Of a stretch of 64,000 bases of DNA, positions 47,106-59,500 are shown piece after piece. The translations under genes and the position numbers were made by a program. The notes beneath the pieces were generated by a model. That model was not told the DNA's origin and did no database searches. It saw only the letters and a list, made by a program, of their open reading frames with translations. The stretch comes from Serripes groenlandicus (lineage: Eukaryota; Mollusca; Bivalvia; Cardiida; Cardiidae). The stretch lies in the NCBI GenBank assembly GCA_031761405.1, contig JASEVX010000003.1, positions 140,353,762 to 140,417,761 of the forward strand. Reading direction: 5' to 3'. The stretch's first letter is position 1. Each line of letters starts with the position of its first letter.

Positions 47106-47597
47106 CTAAGATTCTATCAATATCAGTATTATCGTGTGGGACTCTGGCTCACTCCTGGAATTTGCCAACGTACTGTCTGTCATGTTGGGACCCGGATTAG
47201 ATTCGACGTCAGTGGACAATATTAGATTCATTTGAGCGAAGAGTTCAAAATATGTAAAACAGCTTGACCGATTTAATGTTTCAGGTCTCATATTGTACCA
47301 AATAAAGTCAGCCAAATAGCATACATGTTCTCTATAGATCGCGGGCGTTGCGGTAAATACAACCAAAAATACAGCGCAAAAAATAAAAACTGTAGTGAAT
47401 GTCTGATCCCAGTGTTGTTGGCACATAGTTCTTTTCCAACGTTGAATATTTTTACCCCCATCTGGACCGAAAAGGCAAATGCTTACTCGATAGGTAGTAA
47501 TGTCAACACTCATCGCTAGTACATTTAAAGTGTTAATATAAAGTAAATTGTATACAAGTAAAAAAAATGCTGCTTCAGCAACCAATGTACACGACAT
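47106..47597 (-). CDS. LINE ORF1 N-terminal part with membrane segments and 2A site
   Basis: 163 codons. A hydrophobic stretch near residues 9-28 could act as a signal or anchor, a second (TTVFIFCAVFLVVFTATPAI, about 68-87) is a likely membrane helix, and DVESNPGP lies at 130-137 (47210-47187). After the 2A site only a short polar stretch remains before the stop, so the downstream product is lost to a frameshift. If translated, 2A would separate a membrane polypeptide from the downstream ORF1 protein. Alternative: a domesticated 2A-bearing gene fragment. Copy A (34059-33835) shows the same 2A motif. Confidence 0.55.
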   Translation of the reverse strand: MSCTLVAEAAFFLLVYNLLYINTLNVLAMSVDITTYRVSICLFGPDGGKNIQRWKRTMCQQHWDQTFTTVFIFCAVFLVVFTATPAIYREHVCYLADFIWYNMRPETLNRSSCFTYFELFAQMNLILSTDVESNPGPNMTDSTLANSRSEPESHTIILILIES

Positions 47598-47600
47598 AAA

Positions 47601-48000
47601 AATGACGTCTTATTTCAACTTGAAAGGTCACAATTGGATCACGTGATCACAATAAACAATGTCTTCTATTTCATCGAAAAGCTTGTAGCAGCATACATTC
47701 AGCGCACAATAAGTACTTGAATTCAATTCATAATAATCATTGTAATAATTCTTTATCATAACAAGAGCTGTCGAACTATTTCAGTATATTGCCTTTTAGT
47801 ACTATTAAATCATATATACTCTATATGTAAAAGCAAATGAATAGATATATACATTTAAATATATATAATTTAAAAAATCAATTGTATAAAAATGTATTAA
47901 CATTGATATCAGTGCTTGCCTCTTAAATTGTATTCTTCGTTACTAAAATGCACACAAATTTTACATAACTGTTCAAAGCATCAAGTGAAAAGAACAAACA
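47601..48000. other. AT-rich stretch without supported features
   Basis: Nothing recognised. The sequence is simple AT-rich (47800-47900 especially). Confidence 0.4.
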
Positions 48001-48004
48001 TTAT

Positions 48005-48745
48005 TTAGATGTAAGTGAAGATCACAACAAATTCCCTAAGTTATTCAACGGCCATAACTCCATATTTAGGATACAATGGAGTTATCTAACCTAATTGTGT
48101 GATGGTCCTGAACAAATGTGTGAAGTATGAAGTGATTTGAATGAAGGGTATCGGAGTTATAAATTAAAATGACAGCATGCCCTTAAACATTAACCGGACG
48201 CCGACACCGGGGCGAGTAGTATTCTCGTATAGTCGAGCAAAAAACGAAACTTTAATGATGAGCTAAACGCAAATGTCAAAAATAGAAAAACCTTTCCAAA
48301 TGGTTTCCAAATGTATGACACCAAAACCCGTTTGATATATTGAAAAACTATAATTGATAAATGAATTATAACAATTAGAAAATAAGAAAGGAATGTAACA
48401 CAAAATTATAAATTTATCTCAAATTCTCAAAATCAACCAAAAATCATGGGTTTTTTATCCCCAAAAGAAGGTCACACTCAACATCTTCAGCATACACTGT
48501 GAAAAAGGGTATTATATGTAATTATATTCCAAATATGAAAGCCCTAACACAAGTACTTATTGAGAAAAAGTAAAAAAATAAATGAAAATGCCAACTTGCC
48601 CTAAAACTTGAACACCCCTCCCCCCAAATCATGTTTTTTAACCCAAAACGAAGGACACTCTCATTATCGTCAGCATTCAATGTGAAGAAAGGAATAAGAT
48701 GGGATTATATTCCAAATATTAAAGCCCTAACACGAGTACGTATGA
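48005..48745 (+). repeat. Fragments of repeat family R4
   Basis: GGCCATAACTCCATATTTAG, a GACGCCGACACCGGGG end and the CTCGTATAGTCGAGCAAAAAA hairpin (48180-48245), followed by two diverged monomers with AACTTGCCCTAAAACTT. Confidence 0.6.
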
Positions 48746-51700
48746 CAAGTGATCCCCAGGGTTGGGCCATTTTTTACACCAGGGCTATAATTTGACCAAT
48801 CTTGGTAGAGGTCCACTAGATGAAGTTAAATTTCAAATACATAAATTTTTAGACATGATTTTTTAAAGTTTTTCCCTATACAAGTATAATATTATGTAAA
48901 ACAAGTGACCAGGGATGGGGCCATTTTTGACCCCATGGCTATAATTTGAACAAGGTAGAGGTCCAATAGATGCAGCTACAAACCAAATAGCAAAGGCCTG
49001 CCAGGGCCTTCCCCTTTTAGACAAGAAGATTTTTAAAGTTTTTTCCCTATATGAGTCTAGGTAAAACAAGTGATCCCCGGGGAGGGGTAATTTTTGATCC
49101 CAGGGCTATAAATTGAACAATCCTGGTAGAGGTCTACTAGATAAAGCTACATACCAAATATCAAAGGCTTTGGCCTTCTACTTTTAGACAAGACAATTTT
49201 TTCAGTTTTTCCTCTATATGAGTCTATGTATAACAAGTGGCACTCGGGGAGGGGTCATTTTTGAACCCATTGAACAATCTTGGTAGAGGTCCACTAGATG
49301 AAGCTACATACCAAATAGCAAAGGCATGGGCCTTCTAATTTTAGACAAGAAGATTTTTTAAGTTTTGGTTAATTTCCCCCTTTTTATCTAGTTATCTAAG
49401 GAATTTAAATCCATGAACAATTTGAAAGAAGGCCAAACAATGTACATTCCTGTGAAGTTTGGTTGAAATTGGTCTTGTGGTTAAGTAGGAGATGATTTTT
49501 AAAGCTAAAAGTTAACGACAGACGACGGATGACGGACGACGGACAGAGGGTGATCCGAATAGGGTCAAGTTGGCCCTAAATAGATCACCTGAATATTTTT
49601 AAAGTGTTTGCCTAAATGAGTCTATGTAAAACAAGTGATCTTAGGGTGAGGCCATTTTTGACCAATCTTGGTAGAGGTCCACTAGATGATGTTAGATTTC
49701 AAATATCAACTTTTAGACAAGTTTTTCCATAAACAAGTATAATATTATGTAAAACAAGTGACCCTGGGTGGGGCTATTTTTAACCCCAGGGCTATAATTT
49801 GAACAATCCTGGTAGAGGTCAACTAGATGAAGCTACATACGAAATATCAAAAGCCTGGACATTCTACCTTCAGACAAGAAGAGAAATCCGCTGTGGTCGG
49901 GTGGTTAGCGCTGGGGATTTCGAAACCGGGTGTCCCAGGTTCGATCCTCAGTCGCGGCACCTCGGTCATGGTGAAGTGCCCTTGGGCAATGCACATTTTC
50001 TAGCCTAGTACTGGTTTGTTTACCCATGGATCATGAATAAGTGAACTATCGCCGTGATATAACTGTAATAATGTTGAAAGCGGCGTAAAACTCCAATAAA
50101 TAAATAAACAGACAAGACGATTTTTAAAGTTCCTCCCTATACCAGTCTTCGAAAAACAAATGACACCTGGGGTGGAGCCATGTTTTACCCCGGGGCTATA
50201 ATTTTAACAAGGTTGGTAGAGGTTCAATAGATGAAGCTACATATCAAATATCAATGGCCTGAGCCTTCTCCTTTTAGACAAGAAGATTTTTTTAAAGTTT
50301 TTGTCCCTATATGAGTCTATGTAAAACAAGTGACCCCCATGGAGAAGACATTTAGAGCCCAGAGCTATAAATTGAACACTATTGGTAGAAGTCCACTAGG
50401 TGAGGCTACATACCAACTATCAAAGGCCTTGGCCTTCTACTTTTAGACAAGAAAAGTTTTAAAGTTTGTTCCCTATAGATACAAGTCTATGTAAAACAAG
50501 TGACCCCCGGGGAGGGGTCAAGGCCTGGGCCTTCTTCTTTTAGACAAGAAGATTTATAAAGTTTTTCCCTATACGAGTCTATGTTAAACCAGTGACCCCA
50601 AGGGAGGGGTTATTTTTTACCCTAGGGCTATAATTTAAAGTGTTTTCCTTATACGAGTCTATGTAAAACAAGAGACATTTTTGACTCTAGGGCTATAATC
50701 TGAACACTCTTGGAGGAGGTCCACTAGATGAAGCCACCAACCAAATAGCAAAGGCCTGGGCCATATACTTTTAGACAAGATTTTTAAAGTTGTTTCCCTA
50801 TACGAGTCTATGTAAAACCAGTGACCCCAAGGGAGGGAGGGGTCATTTTTGACCCCAGGGCTTTAATTTACACAATCTTGGCAGAGGACCACTATATGAA
50901 GCTACATACCAAATATCAAAGGCCTTGGCCTTCTACTTTTAGACAAGAAGATTTTTAAAGTTTTTTCCCTATACGAGTCAATGTAAAACAAGTGACCCCC
51001 GAGGAGGGTTCATTTTTAACCCCAGGACTATAATTTGAATACTCTTGGAAGAGGTCCGAAACCACATACCAAATAGCAAAGGCCTGGGCCATGTACTTTT
51101 AGACAAGACGATGTTTAAAGTTGTTTCCCAATACGAGTCTATGTAATAACCAGTGACCCCAAGGGAGGGGTCATTTTTGACCCCAGGGCTATAATTGACA
51201 CAATCTTGGTAGAGGACCAATATATGAAGCTACATACCAAATATCAAAGGCCTTTGCCTTCTACTTTTATACAAGAAGATTCTTAAAGTGTTTTTCCTAT
51301 ACGAGTCTATGTAAAACAAGTGACCCTCGGTGAGGGGTCATTTTTGACCCCAGGGCTATAGTTTGAACACTCTTGGTAGAGGTCCACTAGATTTACCCCT
51401 TTTTTGTTGCCGTAGCAACCAGTTCTCCATGGAATTTAAATCTTTGAACAATTTTTAAAGACGGCTACTAGATGATGCTACATACCAAATATCAAAGGCC
51501 TGGGGCTTCTTCTTTTAGACAAGAAGATTGTTTAAGTTTTTTCTCTATATGAGTCTATGTAAAACAATAGACCCCAGGGGAGGGGTCATTTTGTCCCCAG
51601 GGCTATAATTTGAACAATCTTGGTAGAGGTTTACTAGATGATGCTACATACCCAATATCAAAGGCCTGGGCCCTCTACTTTTAGACAAAAGATTGTTTAA

Positions 51701-52245
51701 GTTTTTCCTCTATATGAGTCTATGTAAAACAAGTGACCCCCGGGATGGGGTCATTTTTTACCCCAGCGCTATACCTTGAACAATCTTGGTAGAGGTCCAC
51801 TAGATGATGCTACATACTTAATATCAAAGGCCTGGGCCCTCTACTTTTAGACAAGAAGATTTTTAAAGTTTTTTCCCTATATGAGTCTATGAAAAACAAG
51901 TGACCCCAGGGCTATAATTTAAACAATCTTAGTAGAGGTTCACTAGATGATGCTACATACCAAATATCAAAGGCATGGGCCTTCTACTTTCAGACAAGAA
52001 GATACTTTAAGTTTTGGTTCCTCTTTTTTTGCTGCCGTGGCAGCCAACGTTCTGCATGGAATAGTATTCTTTGAACAAGTTTGAAAGAGATTCACCCAAG
52101 GAACATTCCTGTAAAATTATTTTGGATTTAGTTAATTGGTTTAGGAGGAGAAATCGTTTGTAGGAACATGTGAACGGACGGACGACGACGACGGACGACG
52201 GATGGTGAGCGATCACAAAAGCTCACCTTGCACTTTGTGCATATA
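48746..52245 (+). repeat. Large R1-related tandem array (about 165 bp monomer)
   Basis: Some twenty diverged monomers carry ATGAGTCTATGTAAAACAAG, GGGTCATTTTTGACCCCAGG (a short palindrome), TCTTGGTAGAGGTCCACTAG and CTTTTAGACAAGAAGATTTT. There are two R1-like termini with GGACGACGG tracts at 49510-49590 and 52170-52245, the second with GCTCACCTTGCAC. Open frames inside are read-through of repeats. Confidence 0.75.
49887..50108 (+). repeat. SINE inserted in the tandem array
   Basis: Head TGGTCGGGTGGTTAGCGCTG with B box GGTTCGATCCTC, then CTTGGGCAATGC, GTGATATAACTG, GAAAGCGGCGTAAAACTCC and (AATA)n. Flanks CAGACAAGAAGA (49871) and CAGACAAGACGA (50109) are a target duplication drawn from the monomer sequence. 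Confidence 0.75.
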
Positions 52246-52255
52246 ATAGAACTTC

Positions 52256-53048
52256 AAGAAAGGAAAAAGATCCACAGATACATTTATGTTGATTTATTTG
52301 TACAAACGATAAATAACTGAATTGAAAATTAAGAATGACCAATAAATATCACATTTACTCCCATCTGTATGTGTAAGTTTGTAATTGGGAGTTTCTTCTT
52401 TCAGGACGTTGACCATGATATTTCTGGTATTCCTCGATGCAGTCTTATTATGACTTGTGCTGAATACTCGAATCGATAGCTATACTCTGTTTGATAAATT
52501 GGTGAAGGGATCTTGCAAATATATGTATTAACAAGGGAGGTAAGTTGCAAAGGATTTCCGTCGCAGACAGTATTGAATTTGAAGTAGGAGATGAAATGCG
52601 AGAACAGGAAAAGAGCTCAAAGCCACGTAACTCTGGTTTAGAGGTAATGGAGAAAAAATGGCAGCCAATGTAGACTTGGTATTGTTTAATTACCAATACA
52701 CTACAAACAAATCTTGACAATGTGCAAATTATAAGGGACGAAAATTCCAATTGTAGATCCAATATTCTAATGGATACTGTTCTTAACTTCAAGTGGAATA
52801 TTGGTTTAAGTAAAATTAAGTTTTACTAAAACAAATACCAATTGTCTAAAATAAGAAGCACAATATGATGTTTCGTTCAAAGCATGAATTATATACTTCT
52901 CATGATCAGTATCAAAACGTTGATAAACAGTTATTTACCAAATACATTTCTGACCCAGAATCTTCAATTTCATTTTAAACTTCCGGGAAACTGTGAATTG
53001 AAATGGTTGCTCTTTGAGCTTGAACTATTTTCAGGTTAAATGTCAATA
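52256..53048 (-). other. Downstream region of GTPase copy 2
   Basis: The first 100 or so bases after the stop match the copy 1 3' flank. An AATAAA on the minus strand near 52291 is the only poly(A)-like signal noticed. The open frame at 52448-52792 resembles nothing I know and is not called a gene. Confidence 0.35.
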
Positions 53049-53590
53049 TCAGTTTCTCCTTACATCACCAAAGGATCCCCACGCAAGAAGGCCAACAAGC
53101 AGGACTATAGCTGCTAAAAACATCACTACATGGGAAGTGTGTAGCTGGATATTCTGACCAAGTGCACGGCGCAATCCGAAAAGAAGATCAACTAATATTT
53201 TGTTTAATGAATCTGCTTGATTGTTCAATGGGGGCGCTTCGTCCGTGTGTAATGGCGTGGTCAGGACCTTCAGCAGTTTGAGAGCTTTGTTATCGACGTA
53301 AATGTTGTCGTATCCAATAGAATCATTGAGGCTCGCCCAATTCAACTGACTGTGTGTCGCCGTGCCCGTCTGTATGAAGGCTTCAGTGATCTTTCTACGC
53401 ACTTCTTTGAACTTATCAAGCGTGATCGTTGACTCGGTCTCATTTACTTCGTTATCTTCCTTTGGATCTTCGGGGGACTCTGTTGTGTGGGAATATATCG
53501 TTTCTATAGAACCATCGTCGGATGAATCGCCTGACACATCGGTTTGCACCTTGTCGTATTTCGTGATCAATAAAAAGACGTCAGTGTCAT
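53049..53590 (-). CDS. GTPase copy 2, exon 5
   Basis: Acceptor CTCCCTAG|AT is identical to copy 1. The 542 nt encode G4 TKYD, an acidic linker, the conserved FKEVRRKITEAFIQTG block, a Leu-rich amphipathic insertion absent from copy 1, and the membrane helix MFLAAIVLLVGLLAWGSFG ending DVRRN. Confidence 0.82.
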
Positions 53591-56500
53591 CTAGGGAGTA
53601 AAACAAAGACATCCAATAACAGAATGGTATGAATAAGTTGTCATTGTTTAACTTGTTCCAACATTCATAATCGCTTTGATAAATCTACAACAGACAACTT
53701 TTTGTGACAACAGGAGAAATAACTCTTTATGTTTCCAATTATATTCACTGATTTGATATTAATTTATAGACACGTTTATTCAATATTTGAAAGTCGCCTG
53801 CTGCTGATTCATGATATATCAGAAAGGGTAACCAACCCAATGTATTTTGTCACAAATGCGTTTTATGTTTTTAACTGTTGATATATGGAAGACTCATAGT
53901 GTGGTCATGCTGTATGTATGCATTGTGCTACTATGTATGAATGGCATATATATCTTCCCTGTTTACCATGCAATTGATCAATTACACGGATATGATGTTC
54001 TAACTATATCTTTTTTTAATTGGGTTATGTCAAATATCTGCTTCAAATTTTGCACCTTAACATCCTACTAAAGCTGCGGAAAAGAAATGATAAAATCATC
54101 CACCGTGACGGGGCACGCATTTGCATATGATGTTCACATGTCTGATTTTATAACTTTGCACGAATATATTAAGGTGGTCCAAGAAAATTAATATTCGTGG
54201 ACATTGCAGTGTTATATCGCGGAAGCCACATATTTATTCCACCAATGAATAATAAAGAACGCGCACGTGCAATTGGCATGGTCAAAGCCAAGATTAAACT
54301 ACACCGGTGGACAAACAGAATTTCAGGCGATTCACATGACTATTCAAGTTACCCGATCTCAATCACATCGAACATTTATGGGATGAACTTGGCCGCCCTG
54401 TTATAAGAGGATCTTCACCACCTGCCAACGTACGTGAAGTGCGGCGTATGCTCGTTCAGAAGTGGACCAATATCACCCAGAGGTTTATGAAAAACTACAT
54501 ATGTCCATGAGATAGAGATGCACATATGTGTTCTGAATCAGATTGAATGATTGATTAGGGGTTTTCGCCATTTTCAACAATGTTTGAGTCATATCCCGGC
54601 GGCCAGTTCACCTACGTGTGATTCCTGGTTTTCTCACACCAGTACTCAACACAACATACTTTTCATGCAACTGGGGAAAGACACACTGCATATTAATTAT
54701 TGACTGTTCCAAAGTTTGGCTGACCATCAACATTGTTATATTATTTACATTTGTCGCCAATTTGCGCATTTAAATATGATAGCTGTGACTTTTATATCTA
54801 ATACAAATCTGATTGGAATGAAATTTCAATTTAAGAAGAAGTTCATATTTAGGTAGGTATATTCCAAGTTTCAATCAATTCGATGCGTTAATGGCGGTAA
54901 ATAACCGAAAAACGAAAGGTCTAGTTAGAACATCCTTTTAGTATTCGAAGAAACACATATGTCTCCCGCCAAAATGTCAGTAAGTGAAAGCGTGACAAAC
55001 ACCCCGGGCGGCCAGTCATACCACGGCGGAAACTAGATCTCTAAGTGGCAACCTGCCATGGCAAGAAACACACAACCCGACCGAACAGAGAAGGAATTAC
55101 ATAATTAATGACATTAATTTATAAACATCAGAAGATCGGCTGCAAGTTGCGTGGCTTAATTAAGACAGGCGGATCATGATGGCCTTGGATCGCTAACATG
55201 ATTTAATATAACTTGGTAAATTGTCACCCAAGGAACACCTGTGCGAAGTTATTTCAAAATCAGGCCTATAAAATCAGGCCTATGTTTTTCAACGGATCAG
55301 AATACTTTGAACAATATTGATAGAGGTTCACCCAAGAAACATTTGTTCCAAATTATTTAATAATGAACAAGAAGATTTTAAACATGTAATCATATTAGGA
55401 AAACAAGCTCCGCGGTCATGTTTTCAATGGAGCGGAATAATTTGAACATCTTGAAAGAACATCTGAACCAAATTATTTAAATATCAGGCCTGTACTTTTG
55501 GACAAGATGATTTTTAAAGTTTTCACTATTCACATATGAGGCAAAGAACATATAAGGAAAACATGCTCATCCCCCTCGTGGCCATGTTTCTCAACGGATC
55601 AGAACAATTTGAACAATGCTGGAAGAGGGTCACCCAAGGATCATCAGTGTCAAATTATTGCGCTTTTTGTAAAAAAACTCACCATTTATACATATAGAGA
55701 AAACAAGCCCCGCCCCCTTGCGGCCATGTTTTACAACGGATCAAAATACTTCAAACACTCTTAGTAGAGATTCACCTAAGAAACATATGTGCCAAATTAT
55801 TTAACAATAGACAAGAAGATTTTAAACAGTAATACGTATAAGGAAAACAAGTTCCGCCCTTTAATGGCAATGTTTTTCAACAGATCAGAATAATTTGAAC
55901 GATCTTTGTAGAGGGTCATCCAAAGAACATTTGTGCAAAATAATCTTCAAATCGGGCCTGTAATTTTGGACAAGATTTGTTTTCAAGTTTTCACTATACA
56001 CACATTAGGAAAACAAGCTCCGCCCCCCCATGCGGACATATTTTTCAACGGGTAGAATAATTAAACAATCCTGGTAGAGGGCCATCCAAAAAACATTTGT
56101 GCAAAATAGTTTTCAAATCGGGCCTGTATCTTTGGAAAATTATTTTGTTATAGTTTTTCTTTTCCGTTTACATGGCAACCAGTTTCCATGTAATTCAATT
56201 ATTTGAACAACTTTGAAAGGGCACCACCCAAGAAACATCCCCGATTCTTTTTATCAAAATTGGCCAAGCAGTTTAGGAGAGGATGTCGTTTGAAGCAAAA
56301 TGTTTATAAGACGATGGACGACAGACAAAGAGCGGTCACTCACAATAACTCACCATGAGCTTCTGGCTCAGGTGAGCTAAAATAACTGAGAAAGACTGAA
56401 AACTTACATTTGTTTGATGAAGTGGATGGATCAACTTCCTGCAACACTTCTCGGACACATTTAATCAGATTGTATGGGATCGGACTTGTACAAGAACAGC

Positions 56501-59500
56501 TGAAGACTACCATGCTCATTTTAAAGTCGTTTCTGGATGATCTGTATCTCAGAGGTAAGTACCCTAACCCTTTCTCTTCTTGTAATCGCATCAGCTCTGC
56601 TATGTTTATATTCGGAGGTATGTGACCTGCAAAGACACCAATACAACTGTCTTGTTAAGTTTAGTTTAAATATATATGCAGAGGACTAGATAAGGAGGAG
56701 TAAACTGGGGTTTTCCCAATAATATCTCCTTTATGAATGAACTTAACCTATGTCATGAGACGATTCTTTAGGTACCAACAACATAGGGTTTAGAATCATG
56801 TAATGTTTTGGGCAAATAGCATACTCTCCTTATCTAGAACTCTGTACTTGATTGCCAAACAAACATGTAATTTTTACAAACATGTCTATACATTCATGTT
56901 TCTTTGTACATTTCATTGTACAATTCTATCAAAGTGTTATGTTTGTACTTTTCATTAAACATATATAACAGTTGTGACAAAACGATCATACATTCCACCA
57001 GCTGGAACCCATTTCGACCGTATTTATCACCTGTTCATATCACGCAAGTAATTGAGTTTGTGAAATCCAGGGTATATAAACTCTGTAATACGACATTGGC
57101 TGTAACCTGTGCGTAATTATATTAAATATCATGAAATATAAACACAATTGAACAGGCGCATTTGTCATCTTTGAAATACAGTGAAAGGTAAGGTCGTATT
57201 TATTACACAGGTTGGGTATATATGTAATTATGTGTACAATTGTGTTCAACAGTGCCTTTCTCAGGGTTAGCTAACCTTAGCTCAATTATGTCAAGGGAAG
57301 ATTAGCCAGTTCATACAAACAAGTACAAGTTTCAATTTGTGCAAAGTGTTAATAGATATATTTACAACTCTCCAGAAGCTTTAAACAAACTTGGTTAGTA
57401 ATTTGCGGAAGATGTAAGCAGGCTGGACTGGACCTATATTGTTCGCAAAAACCAGGTTGTACCTTTGTGCAAGGGAAGGCTCAAATAAATATCATTCCAA
57501 GGATCTAATTCAAACGTTTGTTAGAAACTCTTTGAATGTCAATTAACTTTTTTGAGCCGTACCGCTAGAAAACCAACGTTGTGGATTGCGTAAAGCATCG
57601 ACCCGGATCAGGAATCATTACTCTATACCTCTATCCCACTGAGACGGAATATGTCGGCCTTCATTAGCCTGCGCGGACTGCGCAGGCTGATCTGGGTCGA
57701 TATATTACGCATATTACATAAAGTTGGATTTCTCGTGGAACGGCTCATATCATGAAATACATCTTGGCTGATCATGTGTATAAATTGTCATAAATACAAC
57801 GATGGCTCTTATAAAAAATATCCCGTTATGATGTTGGGATAAAGTCAATGGTGGAATGCAATGAACAGTTCAGGGTTTCATAAAAAAGATGAAAATTTGT
57901 TTGTTTTAGTGTTATACCGATATAAATACAACGTGTTATCATCGAAAGTGTCATTTTCACGAGAGATGAACATAACATTTGCAGTGTTCATGAATTGTAA
58001 TATATATGTCGGAATAGCATCTAAACAAACAATGTTCTGTTTATTTCATACTTTTTTCTGATGCTATATAGATAAACCGTGAATAAATATCAAATGATAA
58101 ATTCTATGTTTGACACATAGTGTGTTTATCAGTATATAATCCACGGCAAAACATGATACAATGAAAGTACTCAGAGTACTGAAAGTCGGGTTAACATGAA
58201 ACGATTTAATATGTTTAAAGATGTTAAAAGTATAAAGAACAAGAAAATGTGTCCATGGAACACGGATGCCCCGGTTGGAATGGACGAACAGACAGACGAA
58301 CAGACGGATGAACAGTTGGTCCAACCTCAAATTGATACAATTTTTTAAACAATGATATGTTGATTGTCATTTGTGTGAAGTTTCATAATGATAGGACATC
58401 AGGTTCACTAAAATCTAACTTGACCAAAAACTTTAACCTGAGCGGGACGGACGAACGGACGGACGGACTAACAGACCGGAAAACTATATGCCCCTCATAC
58501 TTCGTATGCCGGGGCATAAAAATGTACAGTGGTGTACAGGGTGTGAAGGGTTAAAACAACAAGCGTTGTCCGCAAGACAGCATGCTTGACTATTTGGCCA
58601 TTTGATACTATAGTCAACAGCTGTTACTGAGATAGTGGCTTGATAGTATAGTACTATAAATCAAGTTGTTTGAATAGCATCTGGTGTTTGTTAGAAAAGG
58701 CCTAGCATGCAAAACCTTAACCCAAATTTCTAACTTCAACAAGGGCCATCATTTATAATGAATCCAGTGAGGAGTTACCTAACCTGATTGTTTGTTACCT
58801 TTAAAGACTATATTGGAAGTTTTAAATCAATCCCCGAGTTGTTTCTGAGATATGTGCATGATGGTGCCATGCATGAAAAACTTTAACCGTGACTGTCTGA
58901 TACCCCTGAAGACATGAATGAAGTTTCAAGTCAATACCATTAGTGGTAACTGAGATATATTCATGATAGTACCTTGCATACGAGACTTTAACCAAACTTT
59001 CTAAATATGATGTAGAGTTCTTGGACTTTTCCTGCAAGGTCATTTGATGATGTCCAATAAGTGGGTAAAGTTTCAAAGCACTCCCATGAGGGGTGTCTGA
59101 GATATGTGCAGTATAGTACCTTGCATGTAACAACATTTTTAAAGTCAAACAAGGCCATGATTTCTACTAAATTCAAACAAGAGTTATCTAATTTGACTGT
59201 CTGACACCCCTGAATACATAGATGAAGTTGCTAGTCAATAGCATTAGTGGTAACTGAGATATGTCCATGATAGTACCTTGCATGCAACACTTTAACCAAA
59301 GCTGCAACGCCGACGCCAACGCCGACGCCAACACCGACGCCAACGCCGACGCACAAGTGAATTTAATAGCTAACAAGAGCTGTCGGAGGACAGCGCGCTC
59401 GACTATATGCCGCTTATTCACATAAAGCACTACTTCATTATATTTCATTTAAGCACTATTAACCCTTTCCCTCATATGGCAATTCTGCAGCAGACGACTT

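Larger units (their letters stand above)
42290..47600. repeat. Segmental duplication, copy B
   Basis: Direct repeat of 21312-34260 (minus the foldback element), extended leftward by pieces matching 16800-16945 and 18415-18485 of intron 1. Carries the orphan exon 1, MITE, SINE and LINE relic. Confidence 0.85.
45978..47600 (-). mobile_element. LINE relic with membrane segment, 2A peptide, coiled coil and endonuclease fragment, copy B
   Basis: In minus-strand order: a hydrophobic N-terminal ORF with 2A (47597-47106), a coiled-coil piece (47053-46820), an NLRSKLANVKEKGHT-like stretch (about 46800-46740) and an APE-type endonuclease piece (46304-45978). This order fits the ORF1-ORF2 layout of an APE-type non-LTR retrotransposon. 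No reverse transcriptase remains. Confidence 0.65.
53591..56407 (-). other. Intron 4 of GTPase copy 2
   Basis: Holds a Tc1/mariner relic (54236-54510), a truncated SINE (54545-54680) and repeat R1 (55165-56382). Bases 54955-55140 are homologous to copy 1 intron 4. Nothing supported in 53700-54180. Confidence 0.5.

Noticed and set aside
52448..52792. 114-codon ORF downstream of GTPase copy 2
   Set aside because: No start context, domain or paralogue in copy 1's flank. Most likely 3' flank sequence open by chance.
53362..53601. Plus-strand ORFs opposite GTPase exon 5 (also 451-639)
   Set aside because: Antisense shadows of a strongly supported coding exon.
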